Assembly (NCBI RefSeq): GCF_014207565.1
Contig: NZ_JACHGJ010000001.1
Coordinates: 434,001-498,000 of the forward strand
Reading direction: 5' to 3'
Source: Spirochaeta isovalerica
Lineage (GTDB): Bacteria > Spirochaetota > Spirochaetia > DSM-2461
Length of the DNA: 64,000 nt
The notes below the pieces were generated by a model. The model did not search any database. It was not told where the DNA came from and saw only the letters and a program-made list of their open reading frames with translations. Every line of letters starts with the position of its first letter. The stretch's first letter is position 1. Shown piece after piece: positions 1-10,311 of this stretch. The position numbers were made by a program, and so were the translations under genes.

Positions 1-225
1 GTATCTCCTGTTGAATTAAAAGAGAACGGCGTCCTGCATCAAATGGTAGCGTCCAATTATCTTTATGAAGTTGAGAAAACGGAATTCTCAGCATACGGCG
101 ATCAATTGATGAACAGAGGATTTTGTCCGGCTCATCAGTTTTACGGAACGGGGCTCGATGAGAAGATAGCTTTTCTGGGAGACTTCGGTTCCCGCTTATT
201 CCTTTTGAAAGCACTGGATAAATGA
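1..225 (+). CDS. C-terminal end of an unrecognised protein (partial)
   Basis: An open frame enters from the left edge in frame 1 and ends at TGA 223-225, giving 74 visible C-terminal residues. No start is visible, since the frame is open back to base 1. The stretch has no motif I recognise; it ends in a hydrophobic-aromatic segment (GDFGSRLFLLKALDK). Its stop overlaps the next ATG as ATGA (222-225), so it is probably co-transcribed and translationally coupled with the hybrid histidine kinase. Whether it belongs to the same signalling pathway cannot be told from this fragment. Confidence 0.6.
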   Translation, partial: VSPVELKENGVLHQMVASNYLYEVEKTEFSAYGDQLMNRGFCPAHQFYGTGLDEKIAFLGDFGSRLFLLKALDK

Positions 226-3200
226 TTTATAATAGTTTCATGAAACGTCAGGTTTTATTAGTTTTTTCTCTGTTCTTCTCAGTTCTTTCTTTATGCGGCG
301 AACCCATTCAGACATTTCGTCTTGATCATATTACAATCAGCGATGGACTCCCCAATTCATCTGTCTCCGCCATTGTTCAGGATTCACGCGGTTTTATGTG
401 GTTCGGGACTCAGTCCGGGTTAACAAGGTATGACGGTTACAGTTTTACGACTTACCTGAATGATCCTTTCGACTCCAATTCTCTTCCCCATAATCAGATA
501 CAAACCTTGTTCATGGACGATAATAATATCCTCTGGATCGGAACCTATAACGGGCTCTGCCGATATGATATAGAAAAGGGAATCTTTACCAATTATCCGA
601 GTATAGATGGCGATAACACATCTCTAAGCAACGATGTCGTCGTCGCTATTGAAAAGGACTCTCAGGGACGTTTATGGGTGGGAACCCTGAACGGCTTGAA
701 TCTTTTCGACGAGGAAAATGGATCTTTTACCCGCTTCTCCCATGATGGCGATAATAAATTTTCTATTCCCGATAATACCGTCAGAACAATACTAAACGAT
801 GCGGAGGGCGTTCTCTGGGTAGGGACTTACGGCGGCTTAAGCCGTTGGAATGAAAATCTCGGAAGGTTCGATACCTTCAGTTGTTCTGAAGATATTATTC
901 AGTTAAGCATACAGCAATACAAGGATAGCCTGGGTGAAGATGATATAAGTGCAACCCGTTCGGATGACTTTATTATGGAAAAGCTGGGCCTTTCTGTTGA
1001 TGTTACAACTATCCCGAGCAATTATGTCATGACTTTAAAACAGCATCCTGCGGACCGGAATATTCTTATCGTGGGAACCTGGGAAGGAAAGACGTCTCCG
1101 GGAGGCGTGGCGTTTTTCAACACATCTACGCTAAAAGCTGAAAGACTTGATACGATTGACAACAGGGTATACAGCCTTCTGACTGATGAAAGAAATAAAC
1201 TCTGGATAGGAACATGGGGTGGGGGTCTCGTACTTTACGATTTGACAGACGGTGGAATGAATCATTTTTATACGGGAAACAATTCCGAAATATCTCACGA
1301 TATTATTTATTCTCTTTATAGAGATCATTCCGGCGTTGTCTGGATCGGCACGAACGGAGGAGGAATCGATAAGTACGTAGATTGGAAAAACCTTTATAAA
1401 TTCTATAAAAATGATCCAGAGTCTCCCTTTTCTCTGCCTCCGGGAAAAGTGAATTCCGCCATGGAGGACTCATTCGGGAATATCTGGTTCGCTGTTCAGG
1501 GGCATGGCATAAGCCGTTTCAATCCCGATACGGGGCTTTTCAAAAATTACGAGAGTGAAGTTAGCAATCCTAAATCCCTGAGTAATTCACTGGTCAATGC
1601 TGTATATGAGGACAGCAAGCTGAATCTCTGGGTCGGAACCAATAACGGTCTTAATCTATACAACCGTGTATCTGATGATTTCGAGCGGTTTTACTCCGGT
1701 AAGGGGGAGACTTCTCTGCCGGACAACCTCATTTACTCAATAGCAGAAGATCATGAAGGCAACCTCTGGCTCGGGTCTTATACAAGAGGCATCTTTGTAA
1801 GATCTCCAGATACAGGAATCTACACCTATTATGAAAATGATAAGAATGATCCTACCAGTTTGTCTGATAACCTGATCAGAAGCCTTTTCGTCGATTCTAC
1901 GGGAACTGTCTGGGCTTGTACCAATAAAGGTTTGAACCGCTTCAATCCCCGGAACGGTTCTTTCATACGATATCTCCATGATGCTGAAGACAGAAACAGC
2001 ATCAGCAGTAACGATGTCCGGCGAATTTACGAAGACTCTTCAGGAAACCTCTGGATTGCGACAAACGGCGGAGGTGTCAATCTTTACGACAGGGCCTCTG
2101 ACTCTTTCTCTCTGTTGTCCTCCGCTGATGGGTTGTTGAGCAATTCTGTCATGGCTATCGGCGAAGATGAAGAGGGCAGGCTTCTTTTTGTAACAATCCC
2201 GGGAATATCAATTTACAATCCCAAGGATCATTCCTTTTCAGTAATCGACAAGAAAACCGGTCTTCTCAGCAGTGAGTTAACCAGCGGTTTTCTTAAAGCA
2301 TCGGACGGAAGTCTTTATATCGGCGGCACAAATGGTATAACCTACATACCCAAACTCCAGTTACAGACCGTTACATACAAGCCTATGGTCAACATCAATT
2401 CCATAGAAGTTCTGGGCGTTCCCTACGATCAGGATGGACGGGCTGCCTGGTCATTAAACAATCTCATTCTGGATTATGGTGAAAATACAATCGGGTTTGA
2501 ATTTACATTGAGTGATTATTCCTCTGCCGGCCAGAATCAGTTTGCCTATAAACTGGAAGGCGTCGATTCTGACTGGGTATATTCCGGTTTCAGGAATTTT
2601 GCCAGGTACACCAATCTCAATCCCGGAAGTTATATCTTTAAAGTCATAGGAGCTGACAGTAGAAATAACTGGAACATGGAAGGGTCCTCCGTGTCTTTTA
2701 CTATCAAACCACCATTCTGGCGTTCCTATTTTGCTTACCTAACCTATATCATTCTCTTTATTCTTCTTTTCCTTTTGATTTATCTGCGGATCAAGAACAG
2801 GCAGGACGAAGCCATCCGCAAGATGGAAGAACAAAAAGCATTGAATCTGGAGCTGGAAAACCGCGTGAGGAAAAGAACGGCTCAAATTGAAGAAGCCAGA
2901 AGAATCGCGGAAGACGCCACAAAAGCCAAAAGTCTTTTTCTCGCTAATATGAGTCATGAGTTGAGAACGCCTTTAAATGCTGTTGTGGGTTTCAGTGAGC
3001 TTTTGAATGAAGAAGATTACAGTCCGGAGAAAAGACATATTATTACTTCGATCAAAACAGCCGGGAAAAGCTTATCGACCCTCATTAATGACCTGCTCGA
3101 TTTATCAAAACTGGAAGCCGGCAAAATGACGATAAAGAAATCAGCAGTAGATATTTCGAGAGTTATATTTGAAATCAGGCATATCTTTAATCTCAGGGTT

Positions 3201-4382
3201 CGGGAGAAAGGGCTGGAATTCATTCTCGATATAGATCCGGAAATACCTGAAGAAGTATTGATCGATGAGACGAGGTTCAGGCAGATCCTGATCAATCTCA
3301 CGGGAAATTCAATTAAATTCACCAATGAAGGCTTTGTTAAAATTGCCCTTAAAGTTCTCCAGAAAAATGTTAATAACAACTCGATTGATCTCAAAATAGA
3401 TGTGTCCGATACGGGTTGCGGAATCAGCGAGCAGAATCTTCAGAAAATTTTTGATCTTTTCTGGCAAAGCGAAAGCCGCGATCTTAATAAACCGGCAGGA
3501 ACCGGTCTCGGTTTGTCTATCTGTAAAAATCTGGCTATGCTCATGAATGGATCGATCGATGTTAAAAGCGAGTTGGATAAGGGGACTACCGTCACCGTAG
3601 TTTTCAAAGACCTGCCGATACCTTCTTCCGACTCTCGGAAAAAAAGCAGAGAAGCCAGAAAAAATCTGAAATCGAACAGGTTCAATGATGTAAAAGTTGT
3701 CGTGACTGATGATATTGCCGATAACCGGAACTTGTTATTAGAGATATTGAAGCAAATGGATATCGAAGCTTTTCCTGCTGAGAACGGAAAAGAAGCAATC
3801 GAGGTTATATCGAAAGAAAAACCTGATATTGTTTTCATGGATTTGCAGATGCCGGTTATGGATGGTTATACAGCTGCAAAAAAATTGAAGGAAAGTCTTC
3901 AGACTCAATCCATACCGGTTGTAGCTGTTACCGCTTCTCTTCAGAATGAATTATTTAACAAAGAAGGTGGGAAAATCAATTATTTTTCCGACTACATAAC
4001 AAAACCCTATTCCATCGATAGCATAAGAGAAGTTCTGGTGCATCTGGTCGGTCATAAGTTACGGGACAATCTGAATTCTGTAAAAAGCCCTGATATGAGA
4101 AAAGTAACAATGCAGGCCGGAGATATAGACGATCTCGATAACCTTATTATCAAGCTTGAGGAATTCAAGAGTGAATGGAAAAACCTGAAGCCTTCCGGAA
4201 GAATGAGCCGGCTGGAAAACTTCGGAGTCAGATTGAGAGAAGTCGGGAAAAGACATAACGCCTCGGATCTTATAGACTATGCCGAAATATTTTTAGCCAG
4301 TATTAAAGTTTTTGATTTGAAATCAATTGAAAAAGAATTAAATCAGTTTCCCGGGATAATCGAAAAATTTAAAGATCTCTGA
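222..4382 (+). CDS. Propeller-type hybrid sensor histidine kinase/response regulator
   Basis: A one-protein two-component system of 1386 aa. The order is signal peptide (about residues 7-26), a long periplasmic part with many LWIGT/LWVGT repeats (two-component regulator propeller blades, about 35-720), a Y_Y_Y domain (about 751-820), one membrane helix (834-856), a short coiled coil, HisKA with the phospho-acceptor His912 in MSHELRTP, HATPase_c with GTGLGLSIC near 1093, and a receiver with Asp1207 in FMDLQMPVMDG. The last 130 residues are helical and lack a clear Hpt histidine motif. In other bacteria this architecture often senses polysaccharide breakdown products; the ligand here is unknown. 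The upstream gene overlaps by ATGA at 222. A second in-frame ATG at 240 begins directly at the signal peptide and could be the true start; neither has a strong ribosome-binding site. Confidence 0.93.
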   Translation: MIYNSFMKRQVLLVFSLFFSVLSLCGEPIQTFRLDHITISDGLPNSSVSAIVQDSRGFMWFGTQSGLTRYDGYSFTTYLNDPFDSNSLPHNQIQTLFMDDNNILWIGTYNGLCRYDIEKGIFTNYPSIDGDNTSLSNDVVVAIEKDSQGRLWVGTLNGLNLFDEENGSFTRFSHDGDNKFSIPDNTVRTILNDAEGVLWVGTYGGLSRWNENLGRFDTFSCSEDIIQLSIQQYKDSLGEDDISATRSDDFIMEKLGLSVDVTTIPSNYVMTLKQHPADRNILIVGTWEGKTSPGGVAFFNTSTLKAERLDTIDNRVYSLLTDERNKLWIGTWGGGLVLYDLTDGGMNHFYTGNNSEISHDIIYSLYRDHSGVVWIGTNGGGIDKYVDWKNLYKFYKNDPESPFSLPPGKVNSAMEDSFGNIWFAVQGHGISRFNPDTGLFKNYESEVSNPKSLSNSLVNAVYEDSKLNLWVGTNNGLNLYNRVSDDFERFYSGKGETSLPDNLIYSIAEDHEGNLWLGSYTRGIFVRSPDTGIYTYYENDKNDPTSLSDNLIRSLFVDSTGTVWACTNKGLNRFNPRNGSFIRYLHDAEDRNSISSNDVRRIYEDSSGNLWIATNGGGVNLYDRASDSFSLLSSADGLLSNSVMAIGEDEEGRLLFVTIPGISIYNPKDHSFSVIDKKTGLLSSELTSGFLKASDGSLYIGGTNGITYIPKLQLQTVTYKPMVNINSIEVLGVPYDQDGRAAWSLNNLILDYGENTIGFEFTLSDYSSAGQNQFAYKLEGVDSDWVYSGFRNFARYTNLNPGSYIFKVIGADSRNNWNMEGSSVSFTIKPPFWRSYFAYLTYIILFILLFLLIYLRIKNRQDEAIRKMEEQKALNLELENRVRKRTAQIEEARRIAEDATKAKSLFLANMSHELRTPLNAVVGFSELLNEEDYSPEKRHIITSIKTAGKSLSTLINDLLDLSKLEAGKMTIKKSAVDISRVIFEIRHIFNLRVREKGLEFILDIDPEIPEEVLIDETRFRQILINLTGNSIKFTNEGFVKIALKVLQKNVNNNSIDLKIDVSDTGCGISEQNLQKIFDLFWQSESRDLNKPAGTGLGLSICKNLAMLMNGSIDVKSELDKGTTVTVVFKDLPIPSSDSRKKSREARKNLKSNRFNDVKVVVTDDIADNRNLLLEILKQMDIEAFPAENGKEAIEVISKEKPDIVFMDLQMPVMDGYTAAKKLKESLQTQSIPVVAVTASLQNELFNKEGGKINYFSDYITKPYSIDSIREVLVHLVGHKLRDNLNSVKSPDMRKVTMQAGDIDDLDNLIIKLEEFKSEWKNLKPSGRMSRLENFGVRLREVGKRHNASDLIDYAEIFLASIKVFDLKSIEKELNQFPGIIEKFKDL

Positions 4383-6383
4383 TTATTTCCAGGGCATTCT
4401 GCCGAAATATTCCGTGGCTTCATCGGCATTTTCTATTTCTTTTTCGCTTTCCATCTGTTCCATCAGGTCAGAGGGTATCTCTTCCAGAAAACGGGAAGGT
4501 TTAGGTTCGATAATATCCCTCAGCTGCTTTCTCTTGCGGCAGTAGGTGATAAAAAGAGATTTTCTCGCTCTGGTTATGGCTACATAAAAAAGACGTCTTT
4601 CTTCCTCAATATTCGCCTCTGATTCAGCAACGGAACGGGCATGTGGCATTATATCCTCTTCTACACCGGCAAGAAAAACATGATCAAATTCCAGTCCTTT
4701 GGAAGCGTGAATTGTCATCAGGTTAACTTTTCCGCTATCATCTTCCTGATTCTCATCGCGAGTAACAAGAGTTATCCTGTTAATCCATTTAGAAAGGGAA
4801 GGATCGAGGTTATCGGGATTTTTCTCCCAGCGGCGGAAGAAATCAATGAACATCGTGACGTTATCGTATTTCCACTTGGCTACTTTATCATTTTTCTGAT
4901 GCTCCTGTAAAAGATAAGCCCAGTAATCGATTTCTTCGACAAGCTCCATCGCCGTACCGGCCAGATCCTGTCCTTCTTCGAAAGCATTGGTATAGCTGTC
5001 TATCAGCTCGACAAAGTCGGCCAGATTTCCTTTAATGGAATCAGAAACGGGGGCGTCGGAAGAATAAACGACTGAAGTTATAGCCGAATAAAGACTGCAT
5101 CTTTTCGCTTGAGAGAGGTTTATCAGCGTTTCAAGAGTTTTCTTGCCGATACCCCGTCTGGGAACGTTTATAGCCCTCAGGACATTTATATCGTCATCGG
5201 GATTATTGATGATTTTCAGATAGGAAATTATGTCCCGGATTTCTCTTCTCTCAAAAAAACTTGTACCACCGGACATCGTATAGGGGATATTATGGGCCAG
5301 CAGTGCATCTTCAATCGCTTTTGTCAAATTGTTGGTTCGAATCAGAATTCCGACCTGATCGTACTTGATTCTCTCTCTGGTCCTGAGCATGGCTATGGTG
5401 TCTGCTATAAACTCACCTTCTTCGCGGTCATCTTCCGGGTTGTTCAGTTTGATTGTCATTTCATTGTGATTGAGTTCAGTCCATAATTCCTTGGACTTCC
5501 TGTTTGTGTTGTTGGCAATTACGGCGTTCGCAGCTTTCAATATCGTTCCCGTCGATCGATAGTTCCGTTCCAGTTTTATTTCGATAAGCTCAGGATAATC
5601 CTTTTCAAACTGTACGAGATTTTCATAATTCGCGCCTCTCCAGGAATAAATGGACTGATCGTCATCGCCCACGCAACAGATATTACGAGACTCACTGGCT
5701 AGAAGGTTTAAGAATTTATACTGAATTAGCGAAGTATCCTGAAATTCATCAACCATAAGATACCGATAACGCTTTCTGAAGGTATTGAGGATTTCTTCAG
5801 ACTCTTCGAAAAGCTTGATGGGTAGTATGATAAGGTCATCAAAATCCACAGCATTATATAACTTCATATGATCGAGATATTCATTATAGAGTTCGCGATG
5901 CATATCATTCGTACGATCCCACATGACTCTCTGAGTTTTTATCGCTGAAAAGAGATTGGATAGCTCCATTAATTCGGGGTTCTCGTATTTCAGCTTCAAT
6001 TCCCGGGCGGCTTCTTTAATACAGGCCATCTTGTCTCCCGTATCGTAAATCGTGAAATTGTTCCTGTAACCGAGGTATCCTATTTTTTCCTTGAGAACTT
6101 TAAGTCCGAAAGAATGAAAGGTGGAAATGGTCAGATTGGAAAGTTTCTTTCCCGTAATAAGCTTGACCCTTTCTCCCATTTCTCTGGCCGCTTTATTTGT
6201 GAATGTCAAAGCCAGTATGTGCGATTGGGGTATCCCGTGATTGAGCATGTTGACGATACGATTGGTAATGACCCCGGTTTTGCCGCTACCGGCGCCGGCA
6301 ATGATCAGAAGAGGACCTTCAATTGTATCCACTGCAAGTTTCTGTTCGGGATTGAGTCGTACTTTATTGGTATCTACAGCCAT
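4383..6383 (-). CDS. UvrD/Rep/PcrA-family ATP-dependent DNA helicase
   Basis: Superfamily 1A 3'-5' DNA helicase, 666 aa, close to the length of Rep (about 670). Visible motifs in order: Q-motif region LNPEQ, Walker A GAGSGKT (30-36), Walker B-like DEFQDTS, motif III GDDDQSIYSWRGA, a motif V-like MTIHASKGLEFDHVF, and motif VI LFYVAITRARK. It probably acts in replication restart or nucleotide excision and mismatch repair. I cannot separate Rep from UvrD/PcrA by eye, though the short C-terminus favours a Rep/PcrA-like member. The start lies 12 bp after the stop of the upstream 960-aa gene, so it is probably the third gene of that operon. Its stop abuts the hybrid kinase stop with no spacer. Confidence 0.93.
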   Translation of the reverse strand: MAVDTNKVRLNPEQKLAVDTIEGPLLIIAGAGSGKTGVITNRIVNMLNHGIPQSHILALTFTNKAAREMGERVKLITGKKLSNLTISTFHSFGLKVLKEKIGYLGYRNNFTIYDTGDKMACIKEAARELKLKYENPELMELSNLFSAIKTQRVMWDRTNDMHRELYNEYLDHMKLYNAVDFDDLIILPIKLFEESEEILNTFRKRYRYLMVDEFQDTSLIQYKFLNLLASESRNICCVGDDDQSIYSWRGANYENLVQFEKDYPELIEIKLERNYRSTGTILKAANAVIANNTNRKSKELWTELNHNEMTIKLNNPEDDREEGEFIADTIAMLRTRERIKYDQVGILIRTNNLTKAIEDALLAHNIPYTMSGGTSFFERREIRDIISYLKIINNPDDDINVLRAINVPRRGIGKKTLETLINLSQAKRCSLYSAITSVVYSSDAPVSDSIKGNLADFVELIDSYTNAFEEGQDLAGTAMELVEEIDYWAYLLQEHQKNDKVAKWKYDNVTMFIDFFRRWEKNPDNLDPSLSKWINRITLVTRDENQEDDSGKVNLMTIHASKGLEFDHVFLAGVEEDIMPHARSVAESEANIEEERRLFYVAITRARKSLFITYCRKRKQLRDIIEPKPSRFLEEIPSDLMEQMESEKEIENADEATEYFGRMPWK

Positions 6384-6395
6384 GGGTTTCTGTTG

Positions 6396-9278
6396 CTATC
6401 CGTTTTTCTTTTTCCATAGCACAGCCACTTCGTTAAAGGAGAAAGATTTCTCCGGAAAAGACTGTACCGCGGAAGTTTTTGTTATCGGTTTCCCCTCAAG
6501 ATCAGCTCTCATAAGAGATCTGAGAGAACTGTTTCCTGAATGGTTCACACCGGACAGTGTAACACACAGCATGTCAGCATCTACTCTTTTTGCAAAATTT
6601 ACAAGAGCCTTTCTGATTTCACGATAAAAAAAGACGGGATTGAACTTGGACAGCCATTTCTCCTGCACATGAATTCCTGAAATGATCATAAGCCTGCCTC
6701 TGCTGTTCGAACGGAATCCCATGAGAATGGAAATGTAACCGGCTATTTTCATATCTCTGTTGTCTATGATCCGGAAGGGAACAAAGTCCTTCCTTTTGAT
6801 TTCGCTGAAAAGATTTCTGTATCCGCTATGCCCTGAAAGGTGGAAAAACTGATCGATTTTTCTTTTTCCTCCGACAATCGTAAGCTTCCGAGACTCTCCT
6901 GTCTCATGACCTCTTACTAGGGCGTCCTGCTCTTCATCGAAGAGCTGAACATTTAAATTCTCCCGGAGGTTTTTCAATATGATTCCGGCACATTCCATCA
7001 TTGTCTCTGTTCCCGGAAAACTTTTCTGAAAAAGAGTTCTCGCGACAGGAGGAAGCAGAGCCGTTTCATTTATACAGAAATTATTTATATAATCATTGAG
7101 ATAGATGCCGTATATTTCCTTGAGATTTAAAAGGTTTTCGATGGAGAAGGAATCCCGTTCCCTTTTTTCCATAATATCGGAAAAAGGAGGATAGGCGAGC
7201 TCCGTCAAACCGGCCTGTGAAATCAAACCGCTTATGGCCAGTTCCTCTATCAGGGAAATCGTTTTTTCAGCCAGTTCTTTTTCCTGGAGTAATATCCATG
7301 ACGCGCATTCTCTTCCGACTTCTCCCGCTTTCCCTGTGAGGTTGTTTATCTCGCCGGTGAATAGCTGGAAATTATTCATAATATCGACTGAATTATCCCC
7401 GTAGGACTCTCCGTAGTAATAAACTCCGGCTTTTATAATGGAAGAAGCCAGTCTGTCCCGGTATAATTCATCTTTACGCATGGAATAAGCCCTTCCCACA
7501 TACCGCTGCCTGGCCGCAAGGAACTGTTGATCCGAGGAGCTCCTGTTTCCGTACAGACTTTCGGTCAGCGTAACTTCTTCCGGTTTTTCAAAACCATCGG
7601 GAATGGCAGGCTCCATAGCTGTTGTCTCACTATTAAGCATTTCTTCGATTTCCTGCCGATTGATCCGTGGGGAACGAACCACCTGTTTGATTATGGCATT
7701 TTCGATAATGCGCTCTACTTTCGGTAGTTCCTTTACTGAGATTTCGAGAGTCGGATCGAGTATATATTTATCAAATGTTTTATTCAGGCTGTATATAGCT
7801 TCATCCTGTTTTTCATCATGAAGTTCTTTCCATTTCTGGAATATCTCTCGATCGAATACTTTACAGGAAGATATGTAATCTATGATTTTTTGTGTCTCTT
7901 TAACATCGGAAGCATAGAGCATCATGACTTTGAGTATCTCATCTGTTTCCGTGGAATTGAGCTGACGGATTTTTCTTACGGCGTTCTGGAAAAAATCAAT
8001 ATCTTCCGGAGATTTTATAAAGCCCCCGGAAAAAAAGGTCATATACTGCCTGTAATCTATCGGGTAGTCGAGAATTGTATATTCCTCAATAAGTTCGAAA
8101 TGCTTCTGCATTACAAGGCGCATTGTTGCCTGGATGTTGCCGGATATTGATTTTTTTCGAATTTCTTCAACGCCCTGTACGTGGAGGGGTTTTAGAAATC
8201 GTGTGTATTGTTTCTCATCGGATATCCGGCTGCTGATAAAATCTATATGGTTGAGAAGTCTAATTATCTCCCTGCGAATGATTTCAGGCTTTTCAATACG
8301 GCACACGCTCGTAATATAAAGATCGCCGTAATTATCGAAAATGTCTTTCGTATATTTGTATGGTTCGGTCATGACTTCTTTCCAGCGGATAGCGACATCC
8401 CGGAAAAGGCGATCCGTTTCAGCCAGAGATACTTCTTTTGTGAATCTCGAATCAGGAGAGAGAAGGGGTATTATCAGTTTCCGTAATGAATACTGATTGA
8501 ATGTCGTTCCGTCATTCTCCTTACCGAAAAGTGCGTTTAGCCTTCTGGTCATTGACCATTGCAGCGTCATAGCTTCCTTGAAACTTTCAGGATTATCTCC
8601 ATACCGCTCCAGATGAACCATGACTATTTTATTCAGAACCTCGGGTGGACTGAAACCCATTCTCCCGTTGTTGACAAGGCAGTTCTCAATAAGGCGGACA
8701 TATGATCTGGGGAATGCATTTTCTATCAGATAAGTCTGAATCTGATTCATTGCTTCAAGAGGGGATTCCCATTTAGGCAGGCTGAACCTGAGATAAATTG
8801 TTCTTATCAGGGGGATATTCCAGACCACCTTTAAAGGTTCCGGAACAGAGCAGAGATCCTTAAGGACAGCAGCTGATATATGTCCTCGGAAATAACCGCT
8901 TATGAAGGTAGAAAAATCCACCGGCTTCATTTCCAGGCCGGGCGAAAGATGAATCGGACCATTGAACATGTGTCCTTTCAGTGGCTTATCTTCGTTCAGT
9001 AACCGCTGTTCCAGAAATTCACCGGCGCTGTTCAGGTAAATGACTTTATTGCCGTTTTTGATTCTGAATTGCGCTTCTTCGGGGAATATTTCAGTATTTT
9101 CTACAATGAAGATGAGTATTTCATAGAGATTGAGAAGATCTCGACTTGTAATGGGGACATTCTCAGCGGATTTTATCATGAAATTTCTGGTTTCTTTTGA
9201 CCATTTGGGAAGCTTCCGGGCTTTCTGATATAACTTGAAAGCTTTTTTGTTCAGCTTTAATGTCTGAAGTCCGTTCAT
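6396..9278 (-). CDS. Large protein of unknown function (960 aa)
   Basis: I do not recognise this protein. It has 960 residues, no signal peptide or convincing membrane helix, and is rich in charged helical sequence, so it is probably cytoplasmic. The first 550 residues look all-helical. A linker-like acidic stretch near 550-580 is followed by a second helical region. The last 130 residues alternate beta and helix (AGYISILMG, LMIISGIHV, FYREIRKALVNFAKRVDADMLCVT), resembling an acyltransferase-like (GNAT-type) alpha/beta domain; that is a by-eye inference only. The gene overlaps the upstream M28-type peptidase by 4 bp (9275-9278) and lies 12 bp before a UvrD-type helicase, so all three are probably one transcript. 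Base composition matches the neighbours; nothing suggests recent transfer. Confidence 0.8.
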   Translation of the reverse strand: MNGLQTLKLNKKAFKLYQKARKLPKWSKETRNFMIKSAENVPITSRDLLNLYEILIFIVENTEIFPEEAQFRIKNGNKVIYLNSAGEFLEQRLLNEDKPLKGHMFNGPIHLSPGLEMKPVDFSTFISGYFRGHISAAVLKDLCSVPEPLKVVWNIPLIRTIYLRFSLPKWESPLEAMNQIQTYLIENAFPRSYVRLIENCLVNNGRMGFSPPEVLNKIVMVHLERYGDNPESFKEAMTLQWSMTRRLNALFGKENDGTTFNQYSLRKLIIPLLSPDSRFTKEVSLAETDRLFRDVAIRWKEVMTEPYKYTKDIFDNYGDLYITSVCRIEKPEIIRREIIRLLNHIDFISSRISDEKQYTRFLKPLHVQGVEEIRKKSISGNIQATMRLVMQKHFELIEEYTILDYPIDYRQYMTFFSGGFIKSPEDIDFFQNAVRKIRQLNSTETDEILKVMMLYASDVKETQKIIDYISSCKVFDREIFQKWKELHDEKQDEAIYSLNKTFDKYILDPTLEISVKELPKVERIIENAIIKQVVRSPRINRQEIEEMLNSETTAMEPAIPDGFEKPEEVTLTESLYGNRSSSDQQFLAARQRYVGRAYSMRKDELYRDRLASSIIKAGVYYYGESYGDNSVDIMNNFQLFTGEINNLTGKAGEVGRECASWILLQEKELAEKTISLIEELAISGLISQAGLTELAYPPFSDIMEKRERDSFSIENLLNLKEIYGIYLNDYINNFCINETALLPPVARTLFQKSFPGTETMMECAGIILKNLRENLNVQLFDEEQDALVRGHETGESRKLTIVGGKRKIDQFFHLSGHSGYRNLFSEIKRKDFVPFRIIDNRDMKIAGYISILMGFRSNSRGRLMIISGIHVQEKWLSKFNPVFFYREIRKALVNFAKRVDADMLCVTLSGVNHSGNSSLRSLMRADLEGKPITKTSAVQSFPEKSFSFNEVAVLWKKKNG

Positions 9279-10207
9279 GTTTCTACATCTCCGAAAGGAA
9301 TCTGAAATCCCGCAAGTTCCATTATGAACTCTTCAATTAAATGGAAAGCGCTGTCCGTAAGAGTTTCAACCTTATCTTCACCGGAGTGGTTGTTCTTCCA
9401 GGAAGGAGGAATGTTGCGTTCGATAAAATCCTGGTATTCCGGGGATAACATCCCCTTGTCATATATGTACTGCCATTGTTCTTCTTTTCGGGCAATCAGG
9501 CGGCTTTTTGCGATAATGGCTTCATCATAAGGGAGAACAGACAACTGCACCGATGGATAGCGATTGAGTAATAGTCCCAGATCATCTGAAAACAGCAGAT
9601 TTATATTAAAAAACTCTCCGCTTCTGAATTCGAGAAAAAGATTGGATAAAACATTGGAAAACAGCTCCATATGTTTCACTATCGGGCTGTATCGCCTGTC
9701 TTTTTCTTCTTTCGACTTTAAAAGCTGCAATCCGGTTTGGCCGTAAATCAGAGTATCTCCTATGCCGCACATATCAAAAACAAAAAAAATACAATTGGAA
9801 ATACTCTTTTCCCTGAAAAGCCGGGCCAGCTGAAAGGCTCCCTGGTTCGTAACCGACATCTCTGGACTTATTTCTTCTTTATCTGTAAGAATGATCTGAA
9901 TATTATGAGCGAATTTCAGATTTTTGAGCATACTTATGGAGTGCAGCAATTGCATGACCGCCGCGCTGTTGTCATTGGCTCCGGGAGTGCCCGATACCCT
10001 GTCATAATGGGCTACAAGCGTTTTGACATAATAACGTTTCAGATAAGGACGGACTTTGTCGAGACGGATGAGAATATGCCTGGCTTCACCTGTCGGAATA
10101 ACGCTGTGTGTTATTTCTTCTTTCGTCAGCCAGTTGATCAGGAAATCATAACGGTCGCAATCCGGTCTGCAGAACTCCTTTAAATCATTAAGCATTCGAT
10201 CGTTCAT
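9275..10207 (-). CDS. M28-family-like zinc peptidase
   Basis: A 310-aa putative metallo-aminopeptidase. The zinc-site signature of family M28 is visible: VAHYDR with His67/Asp69, GTPGANDN with Asp79, and a DKEE pair (Glu111/Glu112) where the catalytic and bridging glutamates sit. A further FVFDMCGIGD segment fits the next metal aspartate. I could not assign the final histidine ligand with confidence. There is no signal peptide, so a cytoplasmic location is likely, unlike many secreted M28 enzymes. The start has a good ribosome-binding site (GGGAGAGG, 3 bases before ATG). It is the first gene of the run ending in the helicase and is divergent from the small exported protein. Substrate unknown. 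Confidence 0.8.
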   Translation of the reverse strand: MNDRMLNDLKEFCRPDCDRYDFLINWLTKEEITHSVIPTGEARHILIRLDKVRPYLKRYYVKTLVAHYDRVSGTPGANDNSAAVMQLLHSISMLKNLKFAHNIQIILTDKEEISPEMSVTNQGAFQLARLFREKSISNCIFFVFDMCGIGDTLIYGQTGLQLLKSKEEKDRRYSPIVKHMELFSNVLSNLFLEFRSGEFFNINLLFSDDLGLLLNRYPSVQLSVLPYDEAIIAKSRLIARKEEQWQYIYDKGMLSPEYQDFIERNIPPSWKNNHSGEDKVETLTDSAFHLIEEFIMELAGFQIPFGDVET

Positions 10208-10311
10208 TAACCTCTCCCTTTATTAAGAATAAGTTAAAAATGAATATTTTCATATTTACAATTTAAAATAATGCCGAAAATAAATGAATATCGCTTCTTC
10301 AGGAGAATCGG

